This document shows positions 22,811 through 31,647 of a DNA stretch of 64,000 nt, piece by piece. The notes under the pieces were generated by a model, which worked only from the letters and a program-made list of their open reading frames with translations, ran no database searches and was not told where the DNA came from. The stretch's first letter is position 1. Each line of letters opens with the position of its first letter. A program made the position numbers and the translations under genes. Source of the DNA: Pseudomonas oryzihabitans (lineage in GTDB: Bacteria; Pseudomonadota; Gammaproteobacteria; Pseudomonadales; Pseudomonadaceae); contig NZ_CP102428.1 of assembly GCF_024652905.1 (NCBI RefSeq), positions 3,112,501-3,176,500 on the forward strand. The letters run 5' to 3'.

Positions 22811-23142
22811 CGCTGGGGCCACTGCTGCAGGGTCCGCTCGGCACCGTCGGCGGCCAGGCGTTGGCCATCCAGACGCTGCTGCTGACGCTGGATCGCCGGC
22901 TGCAGACTGCGCTCGGCGCCGTTTTCAGCCAGGGCACGACGCGGGTCGAGACGCTGCTGCTGGCGCTGGATCGACGGCTGCAGGCTGCGATCAGTGCCGT
23001 TCTCGGCCAGGGTGCGATCCTGCTGCTGGTGCTTTTCGATCAGCGACCCCAGGGGGCGCAGGGCGCTTTCCTCGGCCTGGGCGGATTGGGCGATGGCGGT
23101 AGTGAGCAGGGTGGCGGCGAAAAGAGCTGTGAGGGCTTTCAT
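22783..23142 (-). CDS. small secreted protein with tandem LAENG-type repeats
   Basis: This 119-residue protein is predicted to be exported. The signal peptide MKALTALFAATLLTTAIAQSAQA probably ends near residue 23. After a short linker come two near-identical repeats of about 25-26 residues starting LAENG(T/A)(D/E)RSLQP and containing IQRQQQRLD, then a diverged third starting LAADGAERTLQQ. The mature part is very Gln/Arg-rich and without cysteine. From memory, pseudomonads carry small exported proteins with tandem xAEGGSDRTLER repeats, which this recalls; function is not known to me. It is convergent with the LysR gene, overlapping its last 28 bp. Confidence 0.72.
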   Translation of the reverse strand: MKALTALFAATLLTTAIAQSAQAEESALRPLGSLIEKHQQQDRTLAENGTDRSLQPSIQRQQQRLDPRRALAENGAERSLQPAIQRQQQRLDGQRLAADGAERTLQQWPQRQPTRGAVA

Positions 23143-23247
23143 GACGAGTACCTTGTCGGGTGGGTGTGGACTCATTGTCGCCAGCCCACCCCGCGCCTAG
23201 AAATCGTCCCTCGGGATAGCGATCATCGACCGCGCTGATGATGGCGT

Positions 23248-24435
23248 TCAGGCCCGCGCCTGACGTTGGCGCAGCAGGAACAGGCACCAGACGGCCAGCG
23301 CCGTGGCGGCCAGCAGGCAGCCGGCCAGGCTGACGCCGGTCCAGCCGAAGTGCTCGTACAGCCGCGCCGACAGCAGCGAACCCAGGGAGCCGCCGAGGAA
23401 GTAGCCGGTCATGTAGCCGGCGTTGAGGCGGCTGCGGGCTTCCGGGCGGAGGCGGTAGACCACGTTCTGGTTGCTGACGTGGCTGAGCTGCACGGCGAGA
23501 TCCAGCACCAGGATGCCGACCAGCAGCGCCGCCAGCGATTGCTGGGCGAAGGCCAATGGCAGCCAGGCGAGGGTCAGGGAGGCCAGGCCGATGCTGGTGG
23601 CGAGACTGCCCTTGCCCTGGTCGGCCATGCGCCCGGCCAGGTTGGCGGCCAGCGCCCCCACTGCCCCGGCGAGACCGAACAGGCCGATGGTGCCATCGCT
23701 GAAGCCATAGGGCTCGGCGGCCAGCAGAAAGGCCAGGGGCGTCCAGAACACCGCGAAGACGGCGAAGCCCAGGCAGCCCAGCAGGGTGCGTAGCCGGTGC
23801 AGAGGTTCGTCGCGCAAGAGCACGAACACCGAACCCAGCAGCCGTGGGTAGCTCAGGCCCGCCGACTGCTGATAGCGCGGCAGCGCCAGGCGCAGGGCCA
23901 GGGCGGTGGCCAGCATCAGACCGGCCGCCACGGCATAGACGGTGCGCCAGTCGCCCAGGGACGAGAGCGCCCCGGCCACGGTGCGGGCCAGCAGGATACC
24001 GAGGATAAGTCCGCTCATGACAGTGCCCACCGCCCTGCCCCGCTGCTCCGGCGCGGCCAGGGTCGCGGCGAAGGGCACCAGCACCTGGGCCACCACCGAG
24101 AAGAGTCCGGTCATGGCGGTGCCCACTAGCAGCCAGGTCAGGCTGGTGGCGGTGGCACTCAGGGCCAGGCCGGCGGCGGCGATCACGCTCATGGTGACGA
24201 TCAGCCGGCGGCGCTCCAGGAGATCCCCCAGGGGCACCAGCAGCAGGAGACCGGCGGCGTAGCTGAGCTGGGCGGTGGTGACGATGCTGCCGGCCTGGGT
24301 ATAACTGAGGTCGAAGCGCTGGGCGATGGTGTGCAGCAGCGGCTGGTTGTAGTAGTTGCTGGCCACAGCGATACCGGTGGCGACGGCCATGAGCAGGGTC
24401 AGCCAGCGGCTGAGAGGAGGCGTGGGAGTCGACAT
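23248..24435 (-). CDS. MFS transporter
   Basis: This is a twelve-helix major facilitator of 395 residues. The first helix reads LMAVATGIAVASNYYNQPLL, and the inter-domain pattern PLGDLLERRRLIV is the typical MFS loop 2-3 motif. The start at 24435 (MSTPTPPLSRW) is preferred to one 14 codons upstream that would intrude on the LysR promoter. It is divergent from a LysR gene across 102 bp, and its sequence and arrangement are paralogous to the LysR-MFS pair at 34.2-36.5 kb. An efflux role is likely; the substrate is unknown. Confidence 0.88.
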   Translation of the reverse strand: MSTPTPPLSRWLTLLMAVATGIAVASNYYNQPLLHTIAQRFDLSYTQAGSIVTTAQLSYAAGLLLLVPLGDLLERRRLIVTMSVIAAAGLALSATATSLTWLLVGTAMTGLFSVVAQVLVPFAATLAAPEQRGRAVGTVMSGLILGILLARTVAGALSSLGDWRTVYAVAAGLMLATALALRLALPRYQQSAGLSYPRLLGSVFVLLRDEPLHRLRTLLGCLGFAVFAVFWTPLAFLLAAEPYGFSDGTIGLFGLAGAVGALAANLAGRMADQGKGSLATSIGLASLTLAWLPLAFAQQSLAALLVGILVLDLAVQLSHVSNQNVVYRLRPEARSRLNAGYMTGYFLGGSLGSLLSARLYEHFGWTGVSLAGCLLAATALAVWCLFLLRQRQARA

Positions 24436-24537
24436 CCGCAGGTTCCGGCAAGAGAGAGGCTGATCAGTATCGGACAACGGCAGCCATCGGTTAAATGAAT
24501 CGTTAAGATGGTGTCGATCTCATTTCAAGATAGCGCC

Positions 24538-25413
24538 ATGAACCTCAAGCAGCTGGAATTCGCCGTCGCCCTGGCCGAGGAGCGCCACTTCACCCGCGCC
24601 GCCGAGCGTTGTCATGTGGTGCAGTCGGCGCTCAGTCACCAGATCGCCCGCCTGGAAGCCGAACTGGGCGCTACCCTGTTCGAACGCCTGCCGCGGCAGG
24701 TGCGCCTCACCCCCGCCGGCGAAGCGCTGCTGGTCCAGGCGCGGCAGGCGCTGGCCGCGGTGGAAAGAGCGCGGCAGGACGTGGCTGCGGCGGTCGGTGC
24801 CATTCGCGGCAGCCTGACAGTGGGCCTGATCTCCTCGGTGCCGCGGCTGGACATCGTCGAGCTACTAGCCGCCTTCCATGCCCGCCATCCCCAGGTGGAC
24901 ATCGAGCTGCGCCAGGACAAGAGCCAGACGCTGCTGGCGGCGGTGCGCGAGCGGCAGCTGGATTTCGCCCTGATCGGGGTGTCGCGCCAAGTGCGGCTTG
25001 AGGGGGTCGACAGCCGCCTGCTGCTCAGCGAAGAGCTGGTGGCGGTGCTGCCGGCAGGGCACGTCCTGGCCAGACGCGAGCGACTTTCTCTGCATGAGCT
25101 GATGGATCTGCCGCTGGTGGACCTGCCCGCCGGCAGCGGGGCGCGGCGGCAGACCGATGAGGCCTTCGCCGCCCTGGGTCTGCCCCACCGGGTGCGTTTC
25201 GAGACGGGCAACATGCAGTTGCTGGAACGCTTCGTCCGGCGCGGGCTGGCGATCGGTCTGGTGCCTGACAGTATCGCCAGTACCTTTGCCGGCCTCGCCC
25301 GGGTGCCGGTCAGCGATGCGCCCCAGCGTAACGTCCATGCCATCTGGTCGCCGCTGCCGACACCGGCGACGCGGGAATTCCTCAAGGTGCTGGGAGAGGC
25401 CCTGGCGGAGTAG
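24538..25413 (+). CDS. LysR-family regulator divergent from an MFS transporter
   Basis: This regulator has 291 residues, with HTH MNLKQLEFAVALAEERHFTRAAERCHVVQSALSHQI at the N-terminus and the effector domain from about 88 onward. The start ATG at 24538 gives the canonical MNLKQLEF. The divergent layout suggests that it controls the MFS gene at 23248-24435. The shared 102-bp region holds AT-rich DNA with the repeated word GTTAA, but no confident operator was identified. Confidence 0.9.
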   Translation: MNLKQLEFAVALAEERHFTRAAERCHVVQSALSHQIARLEAELGATLFERLPRQVRLTPAGEALLVQARQALAAVERARQDVAAAVGAIRGSLTVGLISSVPRLDIVELLAAFHARHPQVDIELRQDKSQTLLAAVRERQLDFALIGVSRQVRLEGVDSRLLLSEELVAVLPAGHVLARRERLSLHELMDLPLVDLPAGSGARRQTDEAFAALGLPHRVRFETGNMQLLERFVRRGLAIGLVPDSIASTFAGLARVPVSDAPQRNVHAIWSPLPTPATREFLKVLGEALAE

Positions 25414-25447
25414 CCTTCGCCGCTGCGGCCGCACCTACGGCGCCCTC

Positions 25448-25857
25448 GTAGGTTGGGTTGAGCGCATCGACGCCCAACATTGCCCAAGGCTGAGCATCCC
25501 TGTTGGGCTTCGACGATGGAGCCGTCTCAACCCAACCTACGGTCTGACGGCCGTCCGCGCGCATGGTGGTCCGCCGATGCGGCCACGGCTAATAGCCCGC
25601 GCAGGTGGGGTTGAGCGCAGCGAAGCCCAACATCGCCCAAGGCTGAACATCCCTGTTGGGCTTCGACGCTGGAGCCATCTCAATCCAACCTACGGTCTGA
25701 CCGCCGTCCGCGCGCTTTATAGCGGCGCTGGTGGTCCGCCGATGCGCCGCGCCTACGGACACTCGTAGGTTGGGTTGAGCGCAGCGAAGCCCAACATTGC
25801 CCAAGGCCGAGCATCCCTGTTGGGCTTCGACGATGGAGCCGTCTCAACCCAACCTAC
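25448..25857. repeat. three tandem copies of a 93-bp palindromic intergenic element
   Basis: Three copies lie at 25448-25540, 25601-25693 and 25765-25857, each 93 bp. Each starts with GTAGGTTGGGTTGAGC (or GCAGGTGGGG in copy 2) and ends with CTCAACCCAACCTAC (CTCAATCCAACCTAC in copy 2), its inverted complement. An inner pair CGAAGCCCAACA / TTGGGCTTCG is also present, so each can fold into a long two-tier hairpin. The spacers share GGTCTGAC, GCCGTCCGCGCG and GGTGGTCCGCCGATGCG, so the real unit is a composite of about 153-164 bp. This fills most of the 497-bp gap between 25414 and 25910, which has no credible gene. Confidence 0.9.
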
Positions 25858-25910
25858 GGTCTGACTGCAGCGCCACAGCCTGGAAAACGCGGCAGTCCGC
25901 TGAGCTACCC

Positions 25911-26279
25911 TCACCCCTCGCTCACCGGCAGCCGGCGCACGAAGTTGCCCACTCGCCAGGCCAGTTGTTCGCCCTGACACTGCACCAGCAGGTTGCGCAC
26001 CGGATAGGACTGGCCAGCGACGCTGGCCTCTGCCTGGGCTTCGCTGGCGCCGTCCAGGTGGTTGCGGGCAAGGACCTGGTAGCTGCCGGTGGGGCAGCGT
26101 GCGGCCGCCTCGCCGGCGCAGCCGGACCAGCGGCCGAAGACTCCGTTGCACTGCACCAGGTAGGCCGTGCTGCCATCCTTGAGGTAGGCGTTGTGGGAGT
26201 TGGCGCAGCCGCCCAGCAGGGCGAGGAAACCGGCGCAGGCCAGCAGGCGGAGGGCGTTGCGGAAGGTGGCGAGGTTCAT
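25911..26279 (-). CDS. small lipoprotein of unknown function
   Basis: This is a predicted lipoprotein of 122 residues with signal MNLATFRNALRLLACAGFLA and lipobox LLGGC (Cys25). The mature part, about 98 residues, has four further cysteines (VQCNGVFGRW, SGCAGEAAARC, LLVQCQGEQ) and a hydrophilic, probably compact beta-rich fold. I do not recognise the family with certainty; similar small lipoproteins in pseudomonads begin NSHNAYLKDGSTAYLV. The start at 26279 is preferred because the positively charged n-region follows directly. It lies downstream of the palindromic repeat array and 105 bp from a co-oriented LysR gene. Confidence 0.7.
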   Translation of the reverse strand: MNLATFRNALRLLACAGFLALLGGCANSHNAYLKDGSTAYLVQCNGVFGRWSGCAGEAAARCPTGSYQVLARNHLDGASEAQAEASVAGQSYPVRNLLVQCQGEQLAWRVGNFVRRLPVSEG

Positions 26280-26384
26280 GGGCGTGGCTCCGGAAGACAT
26301 GCAGCCATCCTAGAAAGCCAACCCCCTCGCCAATAAATCGTACCGGCGGATAGCGCTTATCGACGTGGCTGATAGCCCAGTTCG

Positions 26385-27293
26385 CTAGGAGGTCTCGCCC
26401 ATGAATCTGACGATCTCGCCGCGCAACCAGCGCTCGCCGGGATCCTGGTCCTGGGCGGCGCGCCAGACCAGCGACAGCTTGGCCGGGACGATGGGAAACG
26501 GCGGCTCCTCGATGCGCAGGACGCCACTGGCGGCCAGGGCTTGGGCGGCGTAGTCGGGCACCGTGGCGAGCAGGTCGCTGCCGGCCAGCAAGGCGCCGAG
26601 GCCATTGAAGTGGGGCACGCCCAGGGCCACCTTGCGGCTACGCCCGAGGCGCGCCAGGTCGTCGTCGATGTTGCCGCAGAGATCGCCGGACATGGACACC
26701 AGCACATGGGGCCGCGCGCAATAGTCGTCCAGGGTCAGGGGCGCCGGATCGGCGTCGGCGCGAACCACCAGGGCGCGGATGTGCCTCAGGGTGCGGCACT
26801 TGGCGTTGGCCGGCAGCTGGGTGGTGTAGCTGATGCCCAGGGAGACCTCGCCACTGGCCAGCAGGCCGGGCAAGAGCAGGAAGTTGGCGTTGCGCACCAC
26901 CAGCACGCAGTGCGGCGCCACCTCGCGCAGATGGGCCAGCAGCGGCGGCAGCAGACCGCATTCGACATCGTCGGACATGCCCAGGCGAAAGACCGCACGG
27001 CTGGCACCGGGATCGAAGTCGTCGACCTCGCTGAGGGCATTGGACAGACCGTCCAGGGCCGGTTGCAGGCGTGCGAGGATGGCCAGGGCGCGCGGCGTGG
27101 GTTCCATGGTGCGGCCACTGCGCACCAGCAGCGGATCGTCGAAGAATTGCCGCAGGCGCACCAGGGCGGCGCTGATGGCCGGCTGGCCGAGAAAGAGTTT
27201 TTCCGCGGTGCGGGTGAGATTGCGCTCGTGCATCAGGCTTTCGAACACCACCAAGAGGTGCAGGTCGATGCGGCGCAGGTCGTTGCGGTTCAC
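26385..27293 (-). CDS. LysR-family transcriptional regulator
   Basis: This regulator has 302 residues and starts at a GTG (27293) with GGAGGG seven bases upstream. The N-terminal HTH is LRRIDLHLLVVFESLMHERNLTRTAEKLFLGQPAISAAL, a NodD/LeuO-like subgroup in which the protein opens with a DL(H/N)LL pattern. The effector domain follows. It is the last gene of a minus-strand run that begins with doxX at 33514, only 68 bp after ycaC, so it may be part of the operon it regulates. Confidence 0.88.
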   Translation of the reverse strand: MNRNDLRRIDLHLLVVFESLMHERNLTRTAEKLFLGQPAISAALVRLRQFFDDPLLVRSGRTMEPTPRALAILARLQPALDGLSNALSEVDDFDPGASRAVFRLGMSDDVECGLLPPLLAHLREVAPHCVLVVRNANFLLLPGLLASGEVSLGISYTTQLPANAKCRTLRHIRALVVRADADPAPLTLDDYCARPHVLVSMSGDLCGNIDDDLARLGRSRKVALGVPHFNGLGALLAGSDLLATVPDYAAQALAASGVLRIEEPPFPIVPAKLSLVWRAAQDQDPGERWLRGEIVRFMGETS

Positions 27294-27361
27294 GGCGTCC
27301 CTCCGCGAAGGTCTGGCAGGGATGGTCCGGCGCCGAGGGAGGCGCCGGACCATCGTTCCCC

Positions 27362-27985
27362 TTACTTGGCGGACAGCTTGGCGTAGCTGGTCATCAGGTT
27401 GCGGTAGTTGGGGATGTGGTTGGACAGCAGGGCACCCAGGCCCTCGATGTCGTTGCGCCAGTCGCGGTGCAGTTCGCAGGCCACGCTGAACCAGTTCATC
27501 AGCTGCACGCCGGCGGCGCTCATGCGCGCCCAGGCGGCCTGCTGCACGGTCTTGTCGAAGGTGCCGGAGGCATCGGTCACCACGAAGACGTCGAAGCCTT
27601 CGGCGATGGCCGCCAGGGCCGGGAAGGTCACGCAGACGTCGGTCACCACGCCGGCGATGATCAGCTGCTTGCGGCCGGTGGCCTTGATGGCGGCGACGAA
27701 GTCTTCGTTGTCCCAGGCGTTGATCTGGCCGGGCCGGGCGATGTACGGCGCCTCGGGGAACAGCTCGACCAGCTCGGGCACCAGCGGGCCGTTGGGGCCC
27801 TGCTCGAAGCTGGTGGTGAGGATGGTGGGCAGGCCAAAGAACTTGGCGCTGTTGGCCAGGGCCAGGACGTTGTTCTTGAAATCGCTGGGGGTGAAATCCT
27901 GGACCAGCGAGATCAGACCGGCCTGGTGGTCGATCAGCAGGACGACGGCATCGTTCTTGTCGAGACGGTTGTAGGGCTTGCTCAT
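27362..27985 (-). CDS. ycaC: YcaC-type isochorismatase-family hydrolase
   Basis: This is a cysteine hydrolase of 207 residues, very like E. coli YcaC along its whole length (YNRLDKNDAVVLLIDHQAGL, ARPGQINAWDNEDF, GVVTDVCVTFPAL, NHIPNYRNLMTSY). The catalytic residues expected for the family are Asp19 and Cys118, with Arg84 in the position of the usual Lys, as in E. coli YcaC. The physiological substrate of YcaC is not settled. It is downstream of an MFS gene in the doxX operon. Confidence 0.9.
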   Translation of the reverse strand: MSKPYNRLDKNDAVVLLIDHQAGLISLVQDFTPSDFKNNVLALANSAKFFGLPTILTTSFEQGPNGPLVPELVELFPEAPYIARPGQINAWDNEDFVAAIKATGRKQLIIAGVVTDVCVTFPALAAIAEGFDVFVVTDASGTFDKTVQQAAWARMSAAGVQLMNWFSVACELHRDWRNDIEGLGALLSNHIPNYRNLMTSYAKLSAK

Positions 27986-28033
27986 GGTGGAGTCCTCAGG
28001 GAGTGGTTTGGGGGTTGCGGGTGAAGGGCGGCA

Positions 28034-29629
28034 TCAGGCGCCGCCCAGGAGATGGCGAATGGCGATGGGTACGCCGGGGGTCTGGTACTGGCGCGCCGCC
28101 GCTTCCAGGCGCTGTTCGCCCTGGGTGACGCGGTGGTGGTGGCGCAGGTGTTCCAGCCAGGATTCGTCGCAGAAGAATTCCTGCCAGCGGCGCGGCTCGG
28201 CGCTGTCCTGCAGCAGGGCCCAGGAGAAGGCGCCATTGCGTCGGCGCATGGCACCGACCGCCTGCATGGCCTGGCGAAAGGCCGGACCGTGTTCGGGAGC
28301 GATGTCGTATTCCAGGGTGACCATCACCGGGCCGCGCTCGCGATCCAGGGAGTCGTCGAGGATCGGTGTCGGCCAGTGCAGTGCGGGGGCGATATCGGCC
28401 GCCGGGGTGACCGGCAGGCGCAGGCACCAGGTCAGCCCGATGCCGGCCAGCAGCACCCCGGCCGCCGCGCTCAGGGCCACGCTCAGGGAGAAGTGGCTGG
28501 CCAGGGCGCCCCAGAGGAAGCCGCCCAGGGCGCTGGTGCCAAAGAACACCAGGATGTAGACGGCCAGGGCACGGGCGCGCACCCAGCCGGGCACGGCGGT
28601 CTGGGCCGCCACCTGCAGACTGGAGAGCACGGCGATCCAGGCCAGGCCGCTGGCCAGCATCACCGGCAGCAGCCAGGCGAAGTCACGAATCCAGGCCAGG
28701 CCGAGCAGGACCAGGGCATAGAGCGCACTGGCACCCGCCACCAGCAGGTCGCTGGACAGCCGTTCGCGCAGCCGCGGCAGGAGCATGGCGCCGGCGATGG
28801 CACCCAGGCCGACGCACCCGAGCAGGATGCCGAAATCCAGGGCGGTGCCCTGCAGGGCCTGGCGCACCAGCAGCGGCAGCAGGGCCATACCGGCGCTGGC
28901 GCCGAGGAAAAACGCGGCGGTCCGGGCCAGCACCACCTGCAGCTGGAGCGAGCTGCGGGCATAGCGGAAACCGACCCGGACGGCGCCCAAGAGGCGCTCC
29001 GCGGGCAGCACGGCGGCTGCAGGTTGGCGCCGCCAGGTCAGGAGCGCGACGATGACGGCAAGGAAGGAAACGGCGTTAAGGGCGAAGGTCAGCCAGGGAC
29101 CGGCCAGGCTGACCAGCACCCCGGCCAGGGCCGGCCCCAGGGCACGGGCCACGTTCATGCCCAGGCTGGACAGGGCGATGGCCGCCGGCAGCTCGCTCTT
29201 GTCCACCAGCTCGGGGGTGAGCGCCGACCAGGCCGGCAGCATCAGCGCCGTGCCCACGCCCATGGCCAGGGTCAGCCCCAGGAGCAGCGGTACGGTCATC
29301 CAGCCGGCCAGGGTCAGCCCGGCCAGAGCCAGGGCCACCGTGGCCATCCATAGCTGTACGCCGAGCAGGTAGCGGCGGCGGTCGACGATGTCGGCCAGGG
29401 CGCCGGCTGGCAGCGCCAGCAGGAACATCGGCAACGCCCCCGCCACCTGGACCAGGGCCACCGCCAGGGGACTGGCCGACAGCGAGGTCATCAGCCAGCC
29501 GGCGCCCACCTCGTGCATCCAGGTACCGATGTTGGACGCGATGCTGGCCAGCCACAGCCAGCGGAAGGTGCGCTGACGCAGGGGCTGCCAGGGCGAGGCG
29601 GCGTTGGGGTTCAAGGCGGCGGCGGTCAT
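28034..29629 (-). CDS. MFS_3-family transporter with C-terminal monooxygenase-like domain
   Basis: This 531-residue protein has two parts. The first about 410 residues are a twelve-helix facilitator of the EntS/MFS_3 type (FRWLWLASIASNIGTWMHEVGAGWLM). A soluble C-terminal domain of about 100 residues follows (VMVTLEYDIAPEHGPAFRQAM ... FFCDESWLEHLRHHHRVT), resembling a dimeric alpha+beta-barrel monooxygenase. This fusion is a known domain architecture. The neighbouring ABM protein and hydrolases suggest export or detoxification of a small aromatic or reactive compound, which is inference. It starts 12 bp after the amidohydrolase stop. Confidence 0.87.
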   Translation of the reverse strand: MTAAALNPNAASPWQPLRQRTFRWLWLASIASNIGTWMHEVGAGWLMTSLSASPLAVALVQVAGALPMFLLALPAGALADIVDRRRYLLGVQLWMATVALALAGLTLAGWMTVPLLLGLTLAMGVGTALMLPAWSALTPELVDKSELPAAIALSSLGMNVARALGPALAGVLVSLAGPWLTFALNAVSFLAVIVALLTWRRQPAAAVLPAERLLGAVRVGFRYARSSLQLQVVLARTAAFFLGASAGMALLPLLVRQALQGTALDFGILLGCVGLGAIAGAMLLPRLRERLSSDLLVAGASALYALVLLGLAWIRDFAWLLPVMLASGLAWIAVLSSLQVAAQTAVPGWVRARALAVYILVFFGTSALGGFLWGALASHFSLSVALSAAAGVLLAGIGLTWCLRLPVTPAADIAPALHWPTPILDDSLDRERGPVMVTLEYDIAPEHGPAFRQAMQAVGAMRRRNGAFSWALLQDSAEPRRWQEFFCDESWLEHLRHHHRVTQGEQRLEAAARQYQTPGVPIAIRHLLGGA

Positions 29630-29640
29630 GGTGGCGGTCC

Positions 29641-31599
29641 TCAGAAGCTGAAGCAGGAGCAGCCGAAGGCGCCCCAGAAGCCACTGAAGTCGCTGACCGG
29701 TACCTGGCTCTGGCGCGCCCGCTCATGGCCGTGGCCATGCACGGAACAGGCGCCGGCGCACTGGTGCACGGCAGCCTGCAAGGGCGCGCCGGGCTTCCAG
29801 TGGCCGGGTACCTTGACCACGGGCGACCAGTCCGGCGTGACCGGCAAGGGCGCCGGGCCGAGGCGATCGAATTCCTCGGCGCCATGGACGATGCGCCCGC
29901 CGACCACGGTCAGCACCGACTCCAGGTGCTTGATGGCCTCCTCCTCGACGGTGAAGAAGTCCGCCGAGAGCACTGCCACGTCGGCCAACTGGCCCACCCG
30001 CAACTGGCCCTTCTTGCCCTGTTCCGAGGAGAACCAGGCACTGCCCTGGGTGAACAGCTGCAGGGCGGTGGCCCGCGGCAGGCCCTCCTGATAGAGCGCC
30101 AGGCCGCCGACGGTACGGCCGCTGACCATCCAGTACAGTGAGGTCCAGGGGTTGTAGCTGGAGACGCGGGTGGCATCGGTCCCCGCCCCTACCGGTACGC
30201 CTTCGGCGAGCATCCGCTGGATCGGCGGGGTCTGCTCGGCGGCCTTGGCACCATAGCGGTCGACGAAGTATTCGCCCTGGAAGGCCATGCGGTCCTGGAT
30301 GGCGATGCCGCCGCCGAGGGCCTTGACCCGCTCGATGTTGCGCGGACTGATGGTCTCGGCGTGGTCGAAGAACCAGGGCAGCCCGTTGAAGGGCACGTCG
30401 CGATTGACCCGCTCGAAGACGTCGAGCATGCGTGAGATGGATTCATCGTAGGTGGCGTGCAGGCGGAACGGCCAGCGCTGCTCCACCAGGTGGCGCACCA
30501 CGGGCTCCAGATCGGCTTCCATGCTGGACGGCAGGTCCGGGCGCGGTTCGAGGAAGTCCTCGAAGTCGGCCGCCGAGAAGGCCAGCATCTCGCCGGCGCC
30601 GTTGTGGCGGAGGAAGTCGGTGCCCTGGTGCAGGGTGACGCTGCTGGTCCAGTTCTTGAAGTCGGCCAGCTCTTCCTTGGGCCGCTGGGTGAAGAGGTTG
30701 TAGGCGATGCGTACGGTGAGCTGGTCGGCATCGGCCAGCTCCTGGATGACCTGGTAGTCGTCCGGATAGTTCTGGAAACCGCCGCCGGCGTCGATGGCGC
30801 TGGTCAGGCCCAGGCGATTGAGTTCACGCATGAACTGGCGCGTGGAGTTGACCTGGTATTCCAGCGGCAGCTTGGGCCCCTTGGCCAGGGTGGCGTAGAG
30901 GATCATGGCGTTGGGCCGGGCGATGAGCATGCCGGTGGGCTCGCCCCGGGCGTCGCGCTGGATCTCGCCGCCTGGCGGATTGGGCGTGTCCTTGGTGTAA
31001 CCCACGACACGCAGGGCGGCGCGGTTGAGCAGGGCCCGGTCATAAAGGTGGAGGATGAACACCGGGGTGTCCGGCGCGGCCTGGTTGAGCTCCTCCAGGG
31101 TCGGCAGCCGGCGCTCGGCGAACTGGAATTCGTTCCAGCCGCCCACTACCCGCACCCACTGGGGCGCCGGGGTACGCTCGGCCTGGTCCTTGAGCATGCG
31201 CAGGGCATCGGCCAGCGAGGGCACGCCCTCCCAGCGCAGTTCCAGGTTGTAGTTCAGGCCACCGCGGATCAGGTGCAGGTGGGAGTCGTTGAGGCCCGGG
31301 ATGGCGCGGCGACCGCGCAGGTCGACCACCTGGGTGCCCGGGCCGCGATGGGCCATGACGTCGCTATCGCTACCCACGGCAAGAAAGACGCCGTCCTTGA
31401 TGGCGACCGCGGTCGCCGCGGGGCGCTCGGGATCGACGGTGTGGAGCTTGCCGTTGTGCAGGATCAGATCGGCGTGTTGCATGGTGCCTCCAGAGGCAGT
31501 GTCGGCGCGTCCGGCCAGGGGCAGGACGGACCAGAGCGCGCCGGCGGCGCCCAACAGGAGGGCGCGGCGGCGTTGAGGGTCCAGGGGTTCTTGGCTCAT
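29641..31599 (-). CDS. Tat-exported amidohydrolase (family 3, YtcJ-like)
   Basis: This 652-residue enzyme begins with a twin-arginine signal (RRRALLLGAAGALW, residues 10-23). The metal-dependent amidohydrolase fold then starts near residue 40: LILHNGKLHTVDPERPAAT, the metal-binding HxH in LNDSHLHLI (His107, His109), a conserved FFDHAETISPRNIERV and GAGTDATRVSSYNPW. The C-terminus carries an unusual His/Cys-rich tail (HQCAGACSVHGHGHE ... GCSCFSF) that may bind an extra metal. It should act in the periplasm after folding in the cytoplasm. The substrate is unknown. It lies between the alpha/beta hydrolase and MFS genes of one operon. Confidence 0.87.
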   Translation of the reverse strand: MSQEPLDPQRRRALLLGAAGALWSVLPLAGRADTASGGTMQHADLILHNGKLHTVDPERPAATAVAIKDGVFLAVGSDSDVMAHRGPGTQVVDLRGRRAIPGLNDSHLHLIRGGLNYNLELRWEGVPSLADALRMLKDQAERTPAPQWVRVVGGWNEFQFAERRLPTLEELNQAAPDTPVFILHLYDRALLNRAALRVVGYTKDTPNPPGGEIQRDARGEPTGMLIARPNAMILYATLAKGPKLPLEYQVNSTRQFMRELNRLGLTSAIDAGGGFQNYPDDYQVIQELADADQLTVRIAYNLFTQRPKEELADFKNWTSSVTLHQGTDFLRHNGAGEMLAFSAADFEDFLEPRPDLPSSMEADLEPVVRHLVEQRWPFRLHATYDESISRMLDVFERVNRDVPFNGLPWFFDHAETISPRNIERVKALGGGIAIQDRMAFQGEYFVDRYGAKAAEQTPPIQRMLAEGVPVGAGTDATRVSSYNPWTSLYWMVSGRTVGGLALYQEGLPRATALQLFTQGSAWFSSEQGKKGQLRVGQLADVAVLSADFFTVEEEAIKHLESVLTVVGGRIVHGAEEFDRLGPAPLPVTPDWSPVVKVPGHWKPGAPLQAAVHQCAGACSVHGHGHERARQSQVPVSDFSGFWGAFGCSCFSF

Positions 31600-31647
31600 A
31601 ACCGTACTCGCGACCCGGGCAGCGTCTGCTGCTGACCGGGCGGGTGG

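Noticed and set aside
22991-24451. 486-codon minus-strand frame through the MFS gene and the repeat protein
   Set aside because: It is a different frame from the MFS protein and is proline/arginine-rich; the MFS and repeat-protein genes explain the region.
24436-24537. LysR operator in the MFS/LysR gap
   Set aside because: Repeated GTTAA words are present but no clear T-N11-A dyad with good arms could be settled by eye.
25448-25857. CRISPR array
   Set aside because: Repeats are 93 bp, palindromic over their full length, and the spacers are similar to one another; no cas genes nearby.
28052-29353. 433-codon open frame opposite the MFS_3 gene
   Set aside because: Low-complexity Gln/Gly/His composition and full overlap with a confident transporter gene.
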